From positions 31,261 through 53,454 of the forward strand of contig MNCI01005839.1 of NCBI GenBank assembly GCA_015680685.1: a stretch of 22,194 bases of DNA, read 5' to 3'. The DNA is from Gnetum montanum (lineage: Eukaryota; Streptophyta; Gnetopsida; Gnetales; Gnetaceae). The notes under the pieces are model-generated. The model saw only the letters and a program-made list of their open reading frames with translations. It ran no database searches and was not told where the DNA came from. Shown piece after piece: positions 10,322 to 20,639 of this stretch (within the stretch, counting starts at the first letter, position 1; each line of letters begins with the position of its first letter). Both the position numbers and the translations under genes were made by a program.

Positions 10322-10773
10322 GTAAGCATGGTTATTATAATGTTTTTATGCTTTTGGCTTGACTACCTTTCCTAACTTTATCAGTTTTACAAACTTCTTG
10401 CAAGTACAAGATCAATGATCAAATCATGGTAGTGGATCAAACTGCTTTAGATGAATTCACTAAGAGTCCTCATATGAGAACCATTGTGTATTAATAGTTA
10501 ATAGGGGACTTTGATTGATACGCTTCAGGGTTCAACCTTGTATACAAGTGTAGAGATGATGGGATGATGCACAACTGGGTGGACTCTGATAGCATGGATT
10601 AGACCCTTGTAGCTAGGCCCTCCACTCAAACTACATCAAAGAAGAAAAAGAAAGGTAAACATAAAGTCTATAGCTTCTAGTGTTTCATGGTTATAACTCT
10701 AAGTCTTCTATTACTCTGATTGGTTGTTAAATGTTGCTTATGTTGATGCTAAATTTTTTTTGTTACTTTGTAG

Positions 10774-11796
10774 GACCTTTCAAGAGCATATCATGAGAAT
10801 ACCCTCATCATAAAGTTTGATGAGGTAATACTAGCATAGGAGTGGTTGAGGGGACAGGAACTTGGATACATTCAAGCAAAAATCCAATGTGTAGGTTTGC
10901 TTGATGTATTTATGACACCCATCCCTTTCATCCTTTCTATAGAGATGTTGCATGTCATTAAATCCTTTGATGAGAAGGCTGGTCATTTTAGCACCATCAT
11001 CCAAGGTGTGAAAGTTAATATGAACATTGATGAGGGTATTTTTTGCAACTTGTTTGGTGTACCTACTAATACGAAAAAGGTCCAAACAAGAATAGTGAAG
11101 GAACTGGGCCACGTGATGAAGTTTTGGAGTGGCTTCATGCCAACATGGGCGACTCCATAATTTCCATGAATGGATCCATGAACGATGATGTAAAGGAGTC
11201 ATATCCTTTATTTAGGTCTTGTGCATTTCCTAAACTATTATTGCAAAATAAGGTGCTTGGAATAGTGTAGGTGTGGACCTTCAAGAAGGTCCTAATGGAT
11301 GACACTAGGTTCAATTGGGTGGCTACCTTAGCTATTGGGCTTTAGGAGGAGATCCTTAGACTCCATGTGAATACCTCTACAATAATCCACATGTAGTTTT
11401 CATATTTTGCAGGTTATTTAAAGAGGTTTGTAGAGTTTCTAGTGGTGTGCAAGAATGGACAACAGGTTCCCCAAGAACCAAGCGAACTTTCTAAGCATTG
11501 GATAAGGCACATTTGTCCAATGCTGCAAGCTCATAACCCACCATAGGAGATGGCTGATACATTATCCATTACCACTAAGGATCTCAATGTCTAGTCTGAG
11601 TTTCCTAACATAAATGATAAGGAGCCTCTCACATTCCCAGCAAGCATTCTAGAGGCCAAACAACTACATAGGAAGGCCAAAGGGATTTCCAAAGAGAAAC
11701 TTAAGAGGTCTATGGAGGAAGCACCATTGGCATCAGACCAACCTACCCTGAAGAAGCTTAAGTTTAAGCCTAGGCCATCATAGTAGGTAGTCATAG
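10774..11796 (+). pseudogene. Middle exon resembling plant 'putative transposon protein' domain
   Basis: After an in-frame TAG the exon reads EWLRGQELGYIQAKIQCVGL, then LHVIKSFDEKAGHF, then IIQGVKVNMNIDEGIFCNLF followed by GVPTNT. The pattern of a basic helix, then GVKVxxxxxxIxxxFGVP, is like the domain found in many plant transposon-associated proteins of unknown function. A frameshift near 11150-11170 is followed by a second good stretch: MNDDVKESYPLFRSCAFPKL, WVATLAIGL, YLKRFVEFLVVC and SELSKHWIRHICPMLQ. It ends in a Lys-rich tail (KLKRSMEEAP, KKLKFKPRP) that could act as a nuclear signal. Several TAG codons sit where Gln is likely. Confidence 0.6.
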
Positions 11797-12429
11797 GTAT
11801 GCTTTGTTTATGTTTGGCTATTTCATGTTTTAAATTTTATGGCTACTTTATTGTTTCATGTGAACCAACTTTCTATGTGCTATGATTGTAGACAAACATC
11901 AAGTTATGGCAGCCCAAGCTACCATAGAGGTAGAACAAAGGCATGTAGAATAGGTACTCCTAAAGCAACATGAGGTTGAAGGGTTTGTTGACATAGATAT
12001 AAATGATCTAGATACCTTATTTAGTGAGGCAATGTTAGGTACATCCTCCATCATCATTCTAAAGGAAGAGGAAGAGGAGGAGCCAAGTATGCCAATTTCT
12101 TAATATTTTTATTATATATTGTAGTTTAATTTTGATTTTCATCCTAACCATTTGATGATTATTATGCTTATAGTAGTTCATAAGCCACTAGTGCAAGCAC
12201 CTGTCCGTAATTTTTGCATGAAACCATAGGTGGACACTCCAAATAGGATGGAGTTCATGCATGGGATGGCTAAGGACATCATCAACTAGTTAAATAGGTT
12301 GAAATTGAGATAGTTAGGGATTTCATTTTATGTACCTTATTTTTTTAGCTATATCATAGGTTTTGCTTATGTTACAACCATCTTAGATTGTATATCATGT
12401 TTATTAGTTGTATTTTTATGTTTGTGTAG

Positions 12430-13253
12430 TGCCTTCTATGAAGTGGGATCCCAACAGAGACATGGAGATTGGAACCTTACCTAAGCTTCCCTCCAATGTA
12501 TCTAGTGTATCCTTGAAGTTATATGAGACTGCTATTGAGCTAGCAATGTCATGTGCAAAAACTTCAGGGAAGCTAGAGAGGTCCAACAAATCCCTATGGG
12601 AGAAAGTTGTGGCCTTAAGGGAGAAGACTTAATGAAATGAGGAAATCATTAGAGATCTTCAAGACTGTAAGGCCTTTGTGAAGGCCTAAGTAAACAACTT
12701 TAGAAGGTTGTGGACCAGGAAGATTACGTGGATCCACTACTAGCATGTCATTCAAGACAGAGTAGTAGTCCTATGGGAGATGGCGAAACAATGTATGCAG
12801 ATGGACCTCATCTCCCACAAGGTTGAGGAATATAAGGATCACTACACTTGGGTCCTAGAGTGGGGTAAGAAACAAAAGGTCCATAAGAAATATTACAACA
12901 TGGATCGTGGGGCCTACCTTATGTGGCTTAAGGAGGAGTTGGTTAAATGATGCAAGAGAGAGATATCCATCCATGGGATCTAGGCAGAGAGTGCTTATCA
13001 GCTTTTTGAAAGTACTCTCATGGTCGATCAATCCCCTACTACTCATATTACCACTATTGTAGGTGATACCTCTATGGTTGCTATTACTTAGGCGCCACCT
13101 ACTTGGACTATGATAGATAGGACTGGTATCCTTTCTGGCATTGATCTTTGGGATGTTAACTAGGTCAACATAACGGAGGACTAAATTCTCCATCGTTTGC
13201 AAGAATGGTTTCCACATCTATCCTTGGAAGTAATGAAGCCAAAATCTCCATAG
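12430..13253 (+). pseudogene. Helical / coiled-coil C-terminal exon
   Basis: The exon opens VPSMKWDPNRDMEIGTLPKL and continues through a helical stretch (LKLYETAIELAMSCAKTSGK, LERSNKSLWEKVVALREKT). After two stops it goes on with NEEIIRDLQDCKAFVKA, MAKQCMQMDLISHKVEEYKD, WVLEWGKKQKVHKKYYNMD and SAYQLFESTLM. It is rich in Lys, Glu and Leu, as expected for a coiled coil. No catalytic motif is seen. It ends WFPHLSLEVMKPKSP, then TAG before a donor-like GTTTGA. The open frame on the opposite strand here is a shadow. Confidence 0.6.
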
Positions 13254-13411
13254 GTTTGATATATTTTAAGTTTTATTTTTTCTTTTAAGTCATGGTTTTG
13301 GCCATGGGTTACTAACTAACTATATGTTGTTGCATTTCAAACATCAGCAAACATTGGCAAAGTGGTAAGGGTGGAAATGACCCACCACTTCCTCCTCTAG
13401 ATGCCACTTAA

Positions 13412-13756
13412 CATCCTTCATCAACTTAGCTTGTTGGATATTTATTTTTATTTTCATGTTGATGGCTATGATTAGCCAAGACTTATGTTATAGATGATTA
13501 TTACTTTTTTGACATTCTTGCCACACAATGTGGCCATGGCTATGTATGTTATGGACACTTTAAATTTAAATTTTGGTTTTATATTTAGCTATATATATCT
13601 ATAGTTGTAATAAACATTGTAAATGTTATGAACATTAAGAATGGCTATGTTGATGTTTTGGTTAAGGTTAATCAATGCAATAATAGGCTAAAAAAAATGA
13701 AGTATAATAGTAAACAAGATGTTTGCTACTTTTAAGCCATCGCAAGCACAGGTTAT
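13412..13756. other. AT-rich 3' flank of the plus-strand pseudogene
   Basis: No coding signal is seen. It contains TGTAATAAACATTG near 13607, a possible plant-type polyadenylation signal for the plus-strand gene, and TATATATCTATAG-type simple sequence near 13592. It leads directly into the 29-bp repeat array. Confidence 0.4.
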
Positions 13757-13990
13757 ATTATGTTGTCAGTTTAAGGCCATAATGGGCCTTGATGTGTGAT
13801 TGTGGCTATGTTGATAGTTTAAGGCTATGGCAGGCCATATTGCCAGTTTAAAGTCTTAGTAGACTATGATGTCAATTTAAGATCATAGTGAATCAAAACA
13901 CTAGTTTAGAGTCTTAGTAGACTGTGATTTTGTTAGTTTAAGGACATAGCAAGCCATTATGCTAGTTTAAGGTCATAGCGAACCATGTTG
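13757..13990. repeat. Array of seven 29-bp repeats with inverted arms
   Basis: The unit is AGTTTAAGGCCATAG plus YRRGCCATGATGCT. Most copies are exactly 29 bp; the first is about 20 bp longer and the fifth is 32 bp. Many units have short inverted arms: AAGGCC-ATAATG-GGCCTT in the first, and AGTC-TTAGTA-GACT in the third and fifth. Copies also occur at 1-30 and 3310-3408. The array lies just past the 3' end of the gag-protease block. Confidence 0.8.
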
Positions 13991-14200
13991 AAGAAGAAAT
14001 ATATATATAAGGATTTTTTATGTTTATAATATAAGTAAAAGTAAAGAAAATCTATAATAAATAAGTAAAAAATGCAAATGAGCTTATGCTACATGCATAG
14101 GCTAAATGCATAAAGAGTAAAATAAAAATGCATGAAAGAGTATAACCAATTTGAAAAAGCAAGGTTAGGTTGTATGGCTATTTGTACATTTGGTTATAAG
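13991..14200. other. A-rich spacer between 29-bp array and protease block
   Basis: ATATATATAAGG is followed by repeated AAGTAAA, AATAAGT and GCATAAA words. There is no coding signal on either strand. In a normal gypsy element the RT domain would be expected about here on the minus strand, and it is absent. Confidence 0.5.
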
Positions 14201-15204
14201 GGCATAGGATGGATAATGTTAAGGTGAACTTCACTTGTGTAGATTCTTCTTAATCTTTGTAAGATTAGGAAATGAGTAAGGTCTATTCTACACAAGCTTA
14301 TATTTGGCAACACCTTTTCTTACAATGTTAAAAGGGAGTTCATCCCATAATGCATCATGTTGCTTATCATTGTCATTGTTGGATTGTTGCTCTCTTTTGG
14401 ACTATTGAATTTCATATTTGGAAGCCTTTTCTTGAGGCTCTACTTTAGACCCCTGCTCTATGTTTATGTTGTTAATAGATAGGGGAACCACGTTATCACC
14501 ATGAACAATAATTTCACCTCCCTCATAAAGAAGGTGAATTTCTTGATGGATGGGAGAAGACAGAACTCATAATTGAGCCAACCAAGATCTTTCTAGGATC
14601 AAGTTGAATCCTAGTGTCTCCTCTAGCACCAAGAAATTGATGGTTGTGGGGAATTACTTCCCTGCTACAAAATCCAAGGAGATGGACCTCTTAATGATAA
14701 GTTTGATCCATTAAAGGACATAAGAGCTATGATGGTTGTAGGTTGTATCTTCTTAGTTAAGCCCAAGCATTCAACAATGATTCATGGGATGACATTAGTT
14801 ATGGCTCCATCATCAACAAGCACCTGATGTACTTTAAATTTCCCTACACATATGGTTATGAATATAGGAGCCCTAGTTACTTTGCCAATTTCGGAATTAA
14901 CCTTAATTTTACTGTTATGAAATGTTAATGGTGTTGACTTCTTCTTCCTTGATGAGGGAGGAAGCATCACTACATGGATGACTTTATCATTTGTAGGGAT
15001 GTTCTCACTAATGGGGATAGAATTTACAATTTTGACTAACGCCTCATGATGTATGGTGAAAGTCATGATTAGGTCATACACACTAAGAGTTGTGTTTTTT
15101 TGCTTGAGAGATTGCTTGACTTGATCCATTGCACTAAGAAAGTTTTTATCATTGGTCATGGGCTTGTTGCCTTGGTTATTCTTTACTTCCTTCAGGTGCC
15201 CCAA
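14201..15204 (-). pseudogene. Ty3/gypsy aspartic protease, decayed
   Basis: The protease would cleave the Gag-Pol polyprotein. A 140-codon open stretch (15204-14782) runs through SVYDLIMTFTIHHEALVKIV and FKVHQVLVDDGAITNVIP. DDG at 14806-14814 is the active-site triplet (DNG or DSG in relatives), so the catalytic Asp is kept. A stop follows directly. After a frame change the C-terminal half reads TTINFLVLEETLGFNLIL, ERSWLAQL, SSPIHQEIHLLYEGGEIIVHG (about 14660-14490). This corresponds to the family motif FxVxxxxxxYNxILGRPWLHxxxAVPSTxHQ. It then runs into a Gln/Lys-rich linker that fades near 14200. No RT follows. Confidence 0.88.
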
Positions 15205-17475
15205 AATGTAAAATTTGACTTTAGGTTGTGGTTATTGGGGCTTTTCCTCATTGTTTAGGCTATAGGCTTTAGAGTCCTCTTGTGGCTCATTTTTTGAAGA
15301 GAACTGGGTAGAGGAGGTCATGGGTATAGCCAAAAGGGGAGTGGGATTTGGTGGATCCACTTCCTTTTGTGCCTCTATCTACTTGTCATCCTTGTTGCTG
15401 GGCTTTTTCTTATGCTTCTTCCTTTGCTTGGCTGAAATTTTATGGTTGTCAATCGTTGGTTGTGAGAAAGAGGTAGTAGAAGTAACCATCATAGGTGATC
15501 ACTATGTATTTTTTTGGGTTATAGATAGTTGGGCTATGTTAGACTAAGGCACCCTAATGATAAAAGGATCCCTTAGAAGCACTCTTGATGGTACTGTCAT
15601 GAAAAAGAAGGATCTTAAGCTAGTTGAGGTTGAAGAAGATCTTTCATCACAAGGGGTTACTTGAATCATGAATGGTTCTTTTAGGGATTTCCAATCATCA
15701 TTGATGTTGAATACTGAAATGATGTAAGGGATATCATTAGCATTCAATGAGTCCTTATAGACTTGCATTGACTAATTTTGTGGTCGAACTAGATTAGAAG
15801 CATCTAATAATAGCTCCCCCCATATTTATCCTTTGCATGTCATCCCTCAATGTGAGGCAGAAGTCTATGTCATGACCAGGTAGTTGGTGATAGGGTCAGA
15901 AGTAGTATAATTTGAAGTACTTAGGTAGTTAAGGATCATCTTTCATTACTCTAGTGGGGTCTTTGGCTATTTCATAGAGTCTATCATGCTTATTTTAGGA
16001 AACTTCAGACATCTATTTATATTAAATATGCCCACTTTTCAAAAGTCATTCTAATAGCTCTAATGGTTTTAATGGTAGCATAGTGTATTTAGACCTATCC
16101 TTCCTTTCAAAGTTGGGTCTAGTTCTCATCAATGTAGTAGCCACAGAGGTTGCTGATTGGTTATTATGATTACTAGTGGGGGCCTTGGGTGGGTTGGTCC
16201 TTGGCCCCCAGTTCATGGTCTTTGTTTCTTTGGTTAGAGTTGCTATACCTGTATTGTTTTATTTGTTTTTATGTTTTTCTCTATGTGAACATTTATTTTT
16301 ATATGCTGCATAGGTGGCATCATGATTGGCCTCTGTAGGATCCTCTATGTTTTTAGTTTGAGAAAAATGCATGGCTAAGGGACTACAGGTCAAGGTAGTA
16401 AAGCTTAGACTTGATGAAGTCATTAACTAGTCCTTTAAATATGGCCAGTAGGTGTGATTAAGTTATAGGCTCTGGTATTTCATTTAGTAGTCCATTCCAT
16501 CACTAGATGAATTTCAGCATGGGTTCTAGGGGCCCCTGCATGACCTTCATGAGTTGGTCAAGCATTATATCAGGCTTTGAGTTATATTGGAAGTAGTTGA
16601 AAAATTGGGCCATTAAGTGCTTTCCTAGTCAAAGACATGGGGAAAATCCTCATGATGGTATGAGGCCATCATTGTAAGAGTAAGCATTTGGATTGAAATG
16701 TGATAAGGTGAGGATTAAGATAATCTTCTTCATTGTATTTGCTAAACTAGGGAATAGGGACACTAGGAAGAAGTGTAAACAGTGGGACCATAAGGCTAAT
16801 GGAATCATCCTAGTACAACTTCATAATCTTGATAGCTTGTAAAGTATAGGCTTTAAGCCTCTTCAACTTCTTCATTACATCCTAGATCATTTGGAAGGCT
16901 TGATTTAGGTCTTGTGGTGGCCCTATTGGTTGTGGGGTTTGTACATAAGGCTTTGGTATTTGTTGTGAGGCTTGTTCCCTCACTATGGATTGCATGATAA
17001 AAGGAAGTGGTTTTGTTATGGTTGTGGCTTATAGGCCAAACAAAGAAAAGGATTTTTATGCCAGTACTTGAGGCACAAATGGGACAAAGAGGGTGTGTGA
17101 CCCCTTAGTTGCTTGGTGTCCCACATGGGTAGTTAATGGATTTTTAGTAGTAAAAAGCACCATCAATGGTTGGATAGATTGAGGCCATGTGGCAAATGAT
17201 ATATATGGATTATAAATCATATTTTGTGGCATCGATTAATTTTGATGAATGGCTATGATCAATGTGGGGTCAACCGTGGTAGGGTAGGAGGGAGTGGAAG
17301 ATGGTAGCACCATGTCCATGGAGAAGATAAAGGCATGAGGGTAAGGCTCAGTGGGCTTGGGTATTGCTTGTTGAAACAATCCCTCTAGAATGTTTTCGGG
17401 CTTAGATTCTACCCTAAATTCATCCTTCTCTTCCTGTTGTTCCTCAAAGCTATGTTTGTCATACTCTTCCTCCAT
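15205..17475 (-). pseudogene. Ty3/gypsy Gag, decayed
   Basis: Gag would form the cytoplasmic particle that packages element RNA. The likely start is ATG at 17475 (MEEEYDKHSFEEQQEEKDEF), an acidic N-terminus about 945 bp after the primer-binding site. The capsid-like region near 16790-16550 reads LPSVPIP-stop-FSKYNEEDYLNPHLITFQ and then IFPMSLTRKAL, which fits the plant pattern PxFxKYDGxxDPxxHLxxF ... FPxSLxGxAL. A nucleocapsid-like motif near 15925-15830 reads PYHQLPGHDIDFCLTLRDDM, the equivalent of CxYHxxxGHxTDxCxxL with the first Cys not seen. FNINDDWKSLKEPFMIQV follows (15768-15544). A basic linker KQRKKHKKK (about 15430) leads to the protease. Stops and frame changes are frequent. Confidence 0.85.
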
Positions 17476-18419
17476 ATCAATAAATTAAGCTAGTATACCC
17501 CCATAAATATCAAATATAGGTATTTTTTCATAGGAGGCAGGGATGTAATCCTCACAATTATGATGGACAAGTTCAAACTTCCTTTGTCTTCTACTTCCAA
17601 ACATGGAATCAGCATGCCAACCTATATTTTGACACAAATGAAGTTATATCAGTCTTCATTTATGATTGCAAAATCAAGAATTTTTCTTTTGACCCTTAAA
17701 GATTGCCTACATTTGATGATGACAAGGTCTTTGGGGTCATAGACCTTAATGGCTTGTTAGCTAGGACCTTCGCTAGTGAAGGTGAGGGGTAACTTGATAG
17801 ATTGTTGGAAAGTCATTGTTTATTTTATTAAAAATGGCTTGAAATAGCCTATAAATAGTAAGGAAAAAGTGAATTCTAGTGAATAGAATTAAAAAACATT
17901 TAAAAGAAAGCAAAAACCACTAAAAATGAAGTACTTACTATAATAAGTAAGTGAGGGCTAAGGGGGGTTTACCCCTTTACCAAAATGAAAAACTGAAAAA
18001 GCTGGTAACAAGCCTTACCCATGTTGGCCTCGCAATTGCCTCTACACTAAGTATGGAAAAAGGGAGGTGGGGAGGGGCATAGAGAAGAATAAGGATGAGA
18101 TAATGGGAATCTCACCCATTCTATTACAATGTTAATGGGGAGAAGACTAAAAATTATAGTGGAAAGTTAGGTTTTTCCACTGAAACTTGGTCTTGATAGG
18201 TTGCCAATGTTCTTAGCTTGGAAAATATGGGGAAGCTAACTTCTAGAAGTTTTGTAATTTCTAGAAGGGCTACACCATCAACTTTAGAACTTGAAAAAGA
18301 TTGAAATTATTAGCAAAAAGAAAAGGGAAAAGTTTTTAAAAATGGCTTTGGGGCTAAAAACATTCATAGCAACTACTATGAAAACCCACCACCCAACCAC
18401 TTACAACCTTCACACTATA
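17476..18419 (-). other. Untranslated leader between primer-binding site and gag
   Basis: About 940 bp lie between the gag start and the putative primer-binding site. No domain is recognised on the minus strand. The stretch contains a TATAAATA at 17850-17857 on the plus strand and single arms of the TTCCAYRYTAGG-type motif, near 18045 (CTACACTAAGTATGGAA) and 18215. Long leaders are common in plant gypsy elements. Confidence 0.45.
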
Positions 18420-18431
18420 GCTCTGATCACA
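18420..18431 (-). promoter_or_regulatory. Putative tRNA-iMet primer-binding site
   Basis: On the minus strand this reads TGTGATCAGAGC, which matches the common plant primer-binding site TGGTATCAGAGC at 10 of 12 positions; the mismatch is an inverted GT pair. It lies upstream of gag on the correct strand. If right, the 5' LTR ends next to it, at plus-strand coordinates just above 18431. Confidence 0.5.
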
Positions 18432-18517
18432 AGGAGGAAGGGGTAGTATTGATATTTTTGGAATTTTGGCTACAAAAAAATGGAAAAACTCTTTCAACTT
18501 GTAATGTTGGCTTTGGC

Positions 18518-18611
18518 GAAGTTGGTGTTAAGCCTTTTTCATGCTAGCCTTCCAACTACTTCTNTGAAGTTGGTGTTAAGCCTTTTTCATGCTAGCCTTC
18601 CAACTACTTCT
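18518..18611. repeat. 46-bp exact duplication around a single N (assembly join)
   Basis: 18518-18563 and 18566-18611 are identical (both start GAAGTTGGTGTTAAGCC and end AACTACTTCT), separated by N at 18564 and one T. An exact duplicate abutting an N amid otherwise strongly diverged repeats points to two contig ends joined without merging their overlap. Any reading frame across it is unreliable. Confidence 0.85.
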
Positions 18612-18939
18612 ACACTAGGCATGGCAAGGGGAAAGAAGTGGGATGAGATAATGGAAATCTTAGGCCTTCTTATTTGAACCTTGAAGAGAGGGGGAAAAAT
18701 TTTGAAGGTCAAAATGGAAACTTGGTAGTTTCCAAAATTGGCTTTTGCAAGCTACAAACTTTTACCACAAAGAGGGGAAAGGAGGTTTTGTTGGGGTGAA
18801 CACCAATGTTGGTTGTGTAGATAAAAATTAGACAGTTGTTAAGGCTTCCAGGTTGGTTTTGTCCTAAAAATTTACAATAGATGTTGTAAAATTTTAACAC
18901 CTGCACCAAATACAACTTCCATGCTGAGGTTTCTGCTAT

Positions 18940-18960
18940 GGGGGTGGGGGGGGGGAGGGG
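18940..18960. repeat. G-rich tract with G-quadruplex potential
   Basis: Nearly uninterrupted G (GGGGGT, then ten G, then A and GGGG) on the plus strand, within the probable LTR. The matching C-run lies on the element's sense strand. Length is prone to sequencing error. Confidence 0.5.
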
Positions 18961-20639
18961 TAAGGACAATGTTGGATTTCCAAGGTCTTGGCTTCAAAAA
19001 ATATAAATTTATTGCTAATAGATAACATTAGCAATATGGCTAATAGATTTTGGCATAGAAATTGGGTGGATGTCCTCCTTCTAGCACCAAGAAAACTATT
19101 GTGACAAAAAAAAAATCGATCGCTAGAATAAAGACCAATGGATCTAGTACATAACAGTCCTCAACCCATGAATTCTCAAGGCCTCCATGAAAAAATGGAA
19201 TTTGGGGTACCTAGGTTGGTCTAATAGATCAACCAGGGACTTATGAAATTCTAAATTGGATAAATAATATAATTGTAGATCAAAGTAATATAAATGCTCT
19301 AAAATAAATGATAAATTTAATCTAAAAACAAACCAAAACTATAAACTTTGTTTTACAAAGAATAAAATAAAGGAAAGTTAAGAGATTGTGTACAAAGTGT
19401 GCCAAAGAGGGCAATAGGGGGGTTTACTCAAGCAAGGATTTAGGGTTTGTTGAAGTTGATGTGTTCAACACCATGATCTAAATGTCCTAGAACTCCTGAT
19501 GTTATTGAACCTTCTTTGTTGCTACTCTAGATTTGCAATGTTGGTCAATACTAGAAAGTGAGAAAAGTCGAAATTTGGGATGCTAAATTGCTCCATGTTG
19601 AGGTTTCAAAATCCTAGAAGTGTCACATTAACATAAAAAATCTACAAGTCTCAAGGTGATAATGCTTCCATGCTAGGGTTTAAAAGAATGCAAATGTGGG
19701 AGATTGTAAGGGCTCTTGAGAGCTTGAGAATGCCCCAAGTGTGGAGTTATTGCTTGGAAAAATGTATGTATTCTCAATGTATTTAAGTGCCAAAAAAGTA
19801 GAACCTATTAATGGTGTTTGAGGCTTTTTTTATAGGTCTTGGGCCATGAATGGGGTTGCAAAATGGCTATGATTTTGCTATAATTTGGTTGCACAATGCC
19901 TACAAATTGGCTATCAAATTATTGCAAATTTTTTCTTTGTTCAAGTGAGATGGGTGCTAAAAATTAGGGGATTACCATATATAGTAAGTACCTCCCCCAT
20001 GGTCATTCTATTTACTATAAATAGTAATGAGGGCACACCTTCTACACTAGAGATGAATCTTCCATGCTAAGCTCTCCACCATACTTACTAAAGTGGCTAG
20101 TCAATGTTGGAGTGCATGAAGTAATGAAATCTAGCTATTGTGGCTTCCACATTGGGGGGATACAATTTCCACACTAGGGCAAAACTTTTATGCTAAGGGG
20201 GAAAGGTTTCCAAGCTAAGCATGTAACCACCACGCTAGGGGAGGGGGGAAGAGAATTTCCAAGTTGAGGGAAAATCCCCCATCTCTCCATGCTGGGGGTA
20301 GGTGAGATCTACCCCCTGAAAATGTTTCCAATGTAAAAAATGTATACTCCCCATAAAACCCATTAAATTGTGATTTTTGAAATTCAAAAATGCATTTTTA
20401 ACCTCCCCACCCTCCCAACCCAAGCCTAAAGATAGGCACTAGGTGACTCTTTCCACTTGGGAAATTAAGCTTTGACCACTTATGAGGCATTTTTTAGCCC
20501 CAAAAGTATAAAGTATGTGAAATCACCCACTATAGAGTATAATCTTCACATTTACAATAAAGTTTTATCTTGATTTTCATGGGGTGAAAGCTACATGATA
20601 AAAATTAGCTATAACCTACAAATTTTTGTGGTGTTTTAG

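Larger units (their letters stand above)
9888..13411 (+). pseudogene. Multi-exon pseudogene: FCP1-type phosphatase domain fused to transposon-protein-like and coiled-coil regions
   Basis: Coding-like blocks are separated by intervals with plausible GT-AG borders. Approximate exons: 9888-10321, 10385-10654, 10774-11796, 11892-12086, 12174 to about 12300, 12430-13253 and 13348-13411. Introns are about 60-130 nt, usual for plants. The start is uncertain, and an acceptor-like AG at 9887 suggests an exon may be missing upstream. The end is either TAA at 13409 in the frame giving GKGGNDPPLPPLDAT, or TAA at 13366 in another frame. In-frame TAG/TAA replaces likely Gln codons many times, and at least two frameshifts occur. 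The gene lies antisense to the gypsy blocks on both sides. Retained introns show it is not a processed copy of its own mRNA. I infer a host gene duplicated here or carried by an element in antisense. Confidence 0.75.
18432..20450 (-). repeat. Probable 5' LTR of the gag-protease element (outer boundary uncertain)
   Basis: This non-coding stretch lies directly outside the primer-binding site and ends before the coding block at 20640. It has single and paired arms of the TTCCATGCTAGG-type motif near 18540, 18593, 18918, 19590, 19668, 20060, 20148, 20175, 20230 and 20284. A TATAAATA lies at 20016-20023 on the plus strand. The partner LTR is not in the window, so the outer end is a guess. The opposite interpretation is that only part of this stretch is LTR. 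Confidence 0.4.

Noticed and set aside
10831-11202. 123-codon open frame on the minus strand
   Set aside because: It is the shadow of the plus-strand exon at 10774-11796, which has the recognisable protein pattern and splice context.
12855-13217. 120-codon open frame on the minus strand
   Set aside because: It is antisense to the helical exon at 12430-13253. Its composition follows from Gln/Lys-rich sense codons, and no family pattern is seen.
13757-13990. CRISPR-like array of short repeats
   Set aside because: The 29-bp units are directly tandem with no unique spacers, and the context is plant retroelement DNA.
18480-18677. 65-codon plus-strand open frame with an internal repeated peptide
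   Set aside because: It crosses the N and the duplicated contig end, so the repeat peptide is an assembly artefact.
17850-20023. Two TATAAATA words at 17850-17857 and 20016-20023 as promoters
   Set aside because: Both read as TATA boxes on the plus strand, while the element is on the minus strand. In DNA this AT-rich they are expected by chance.
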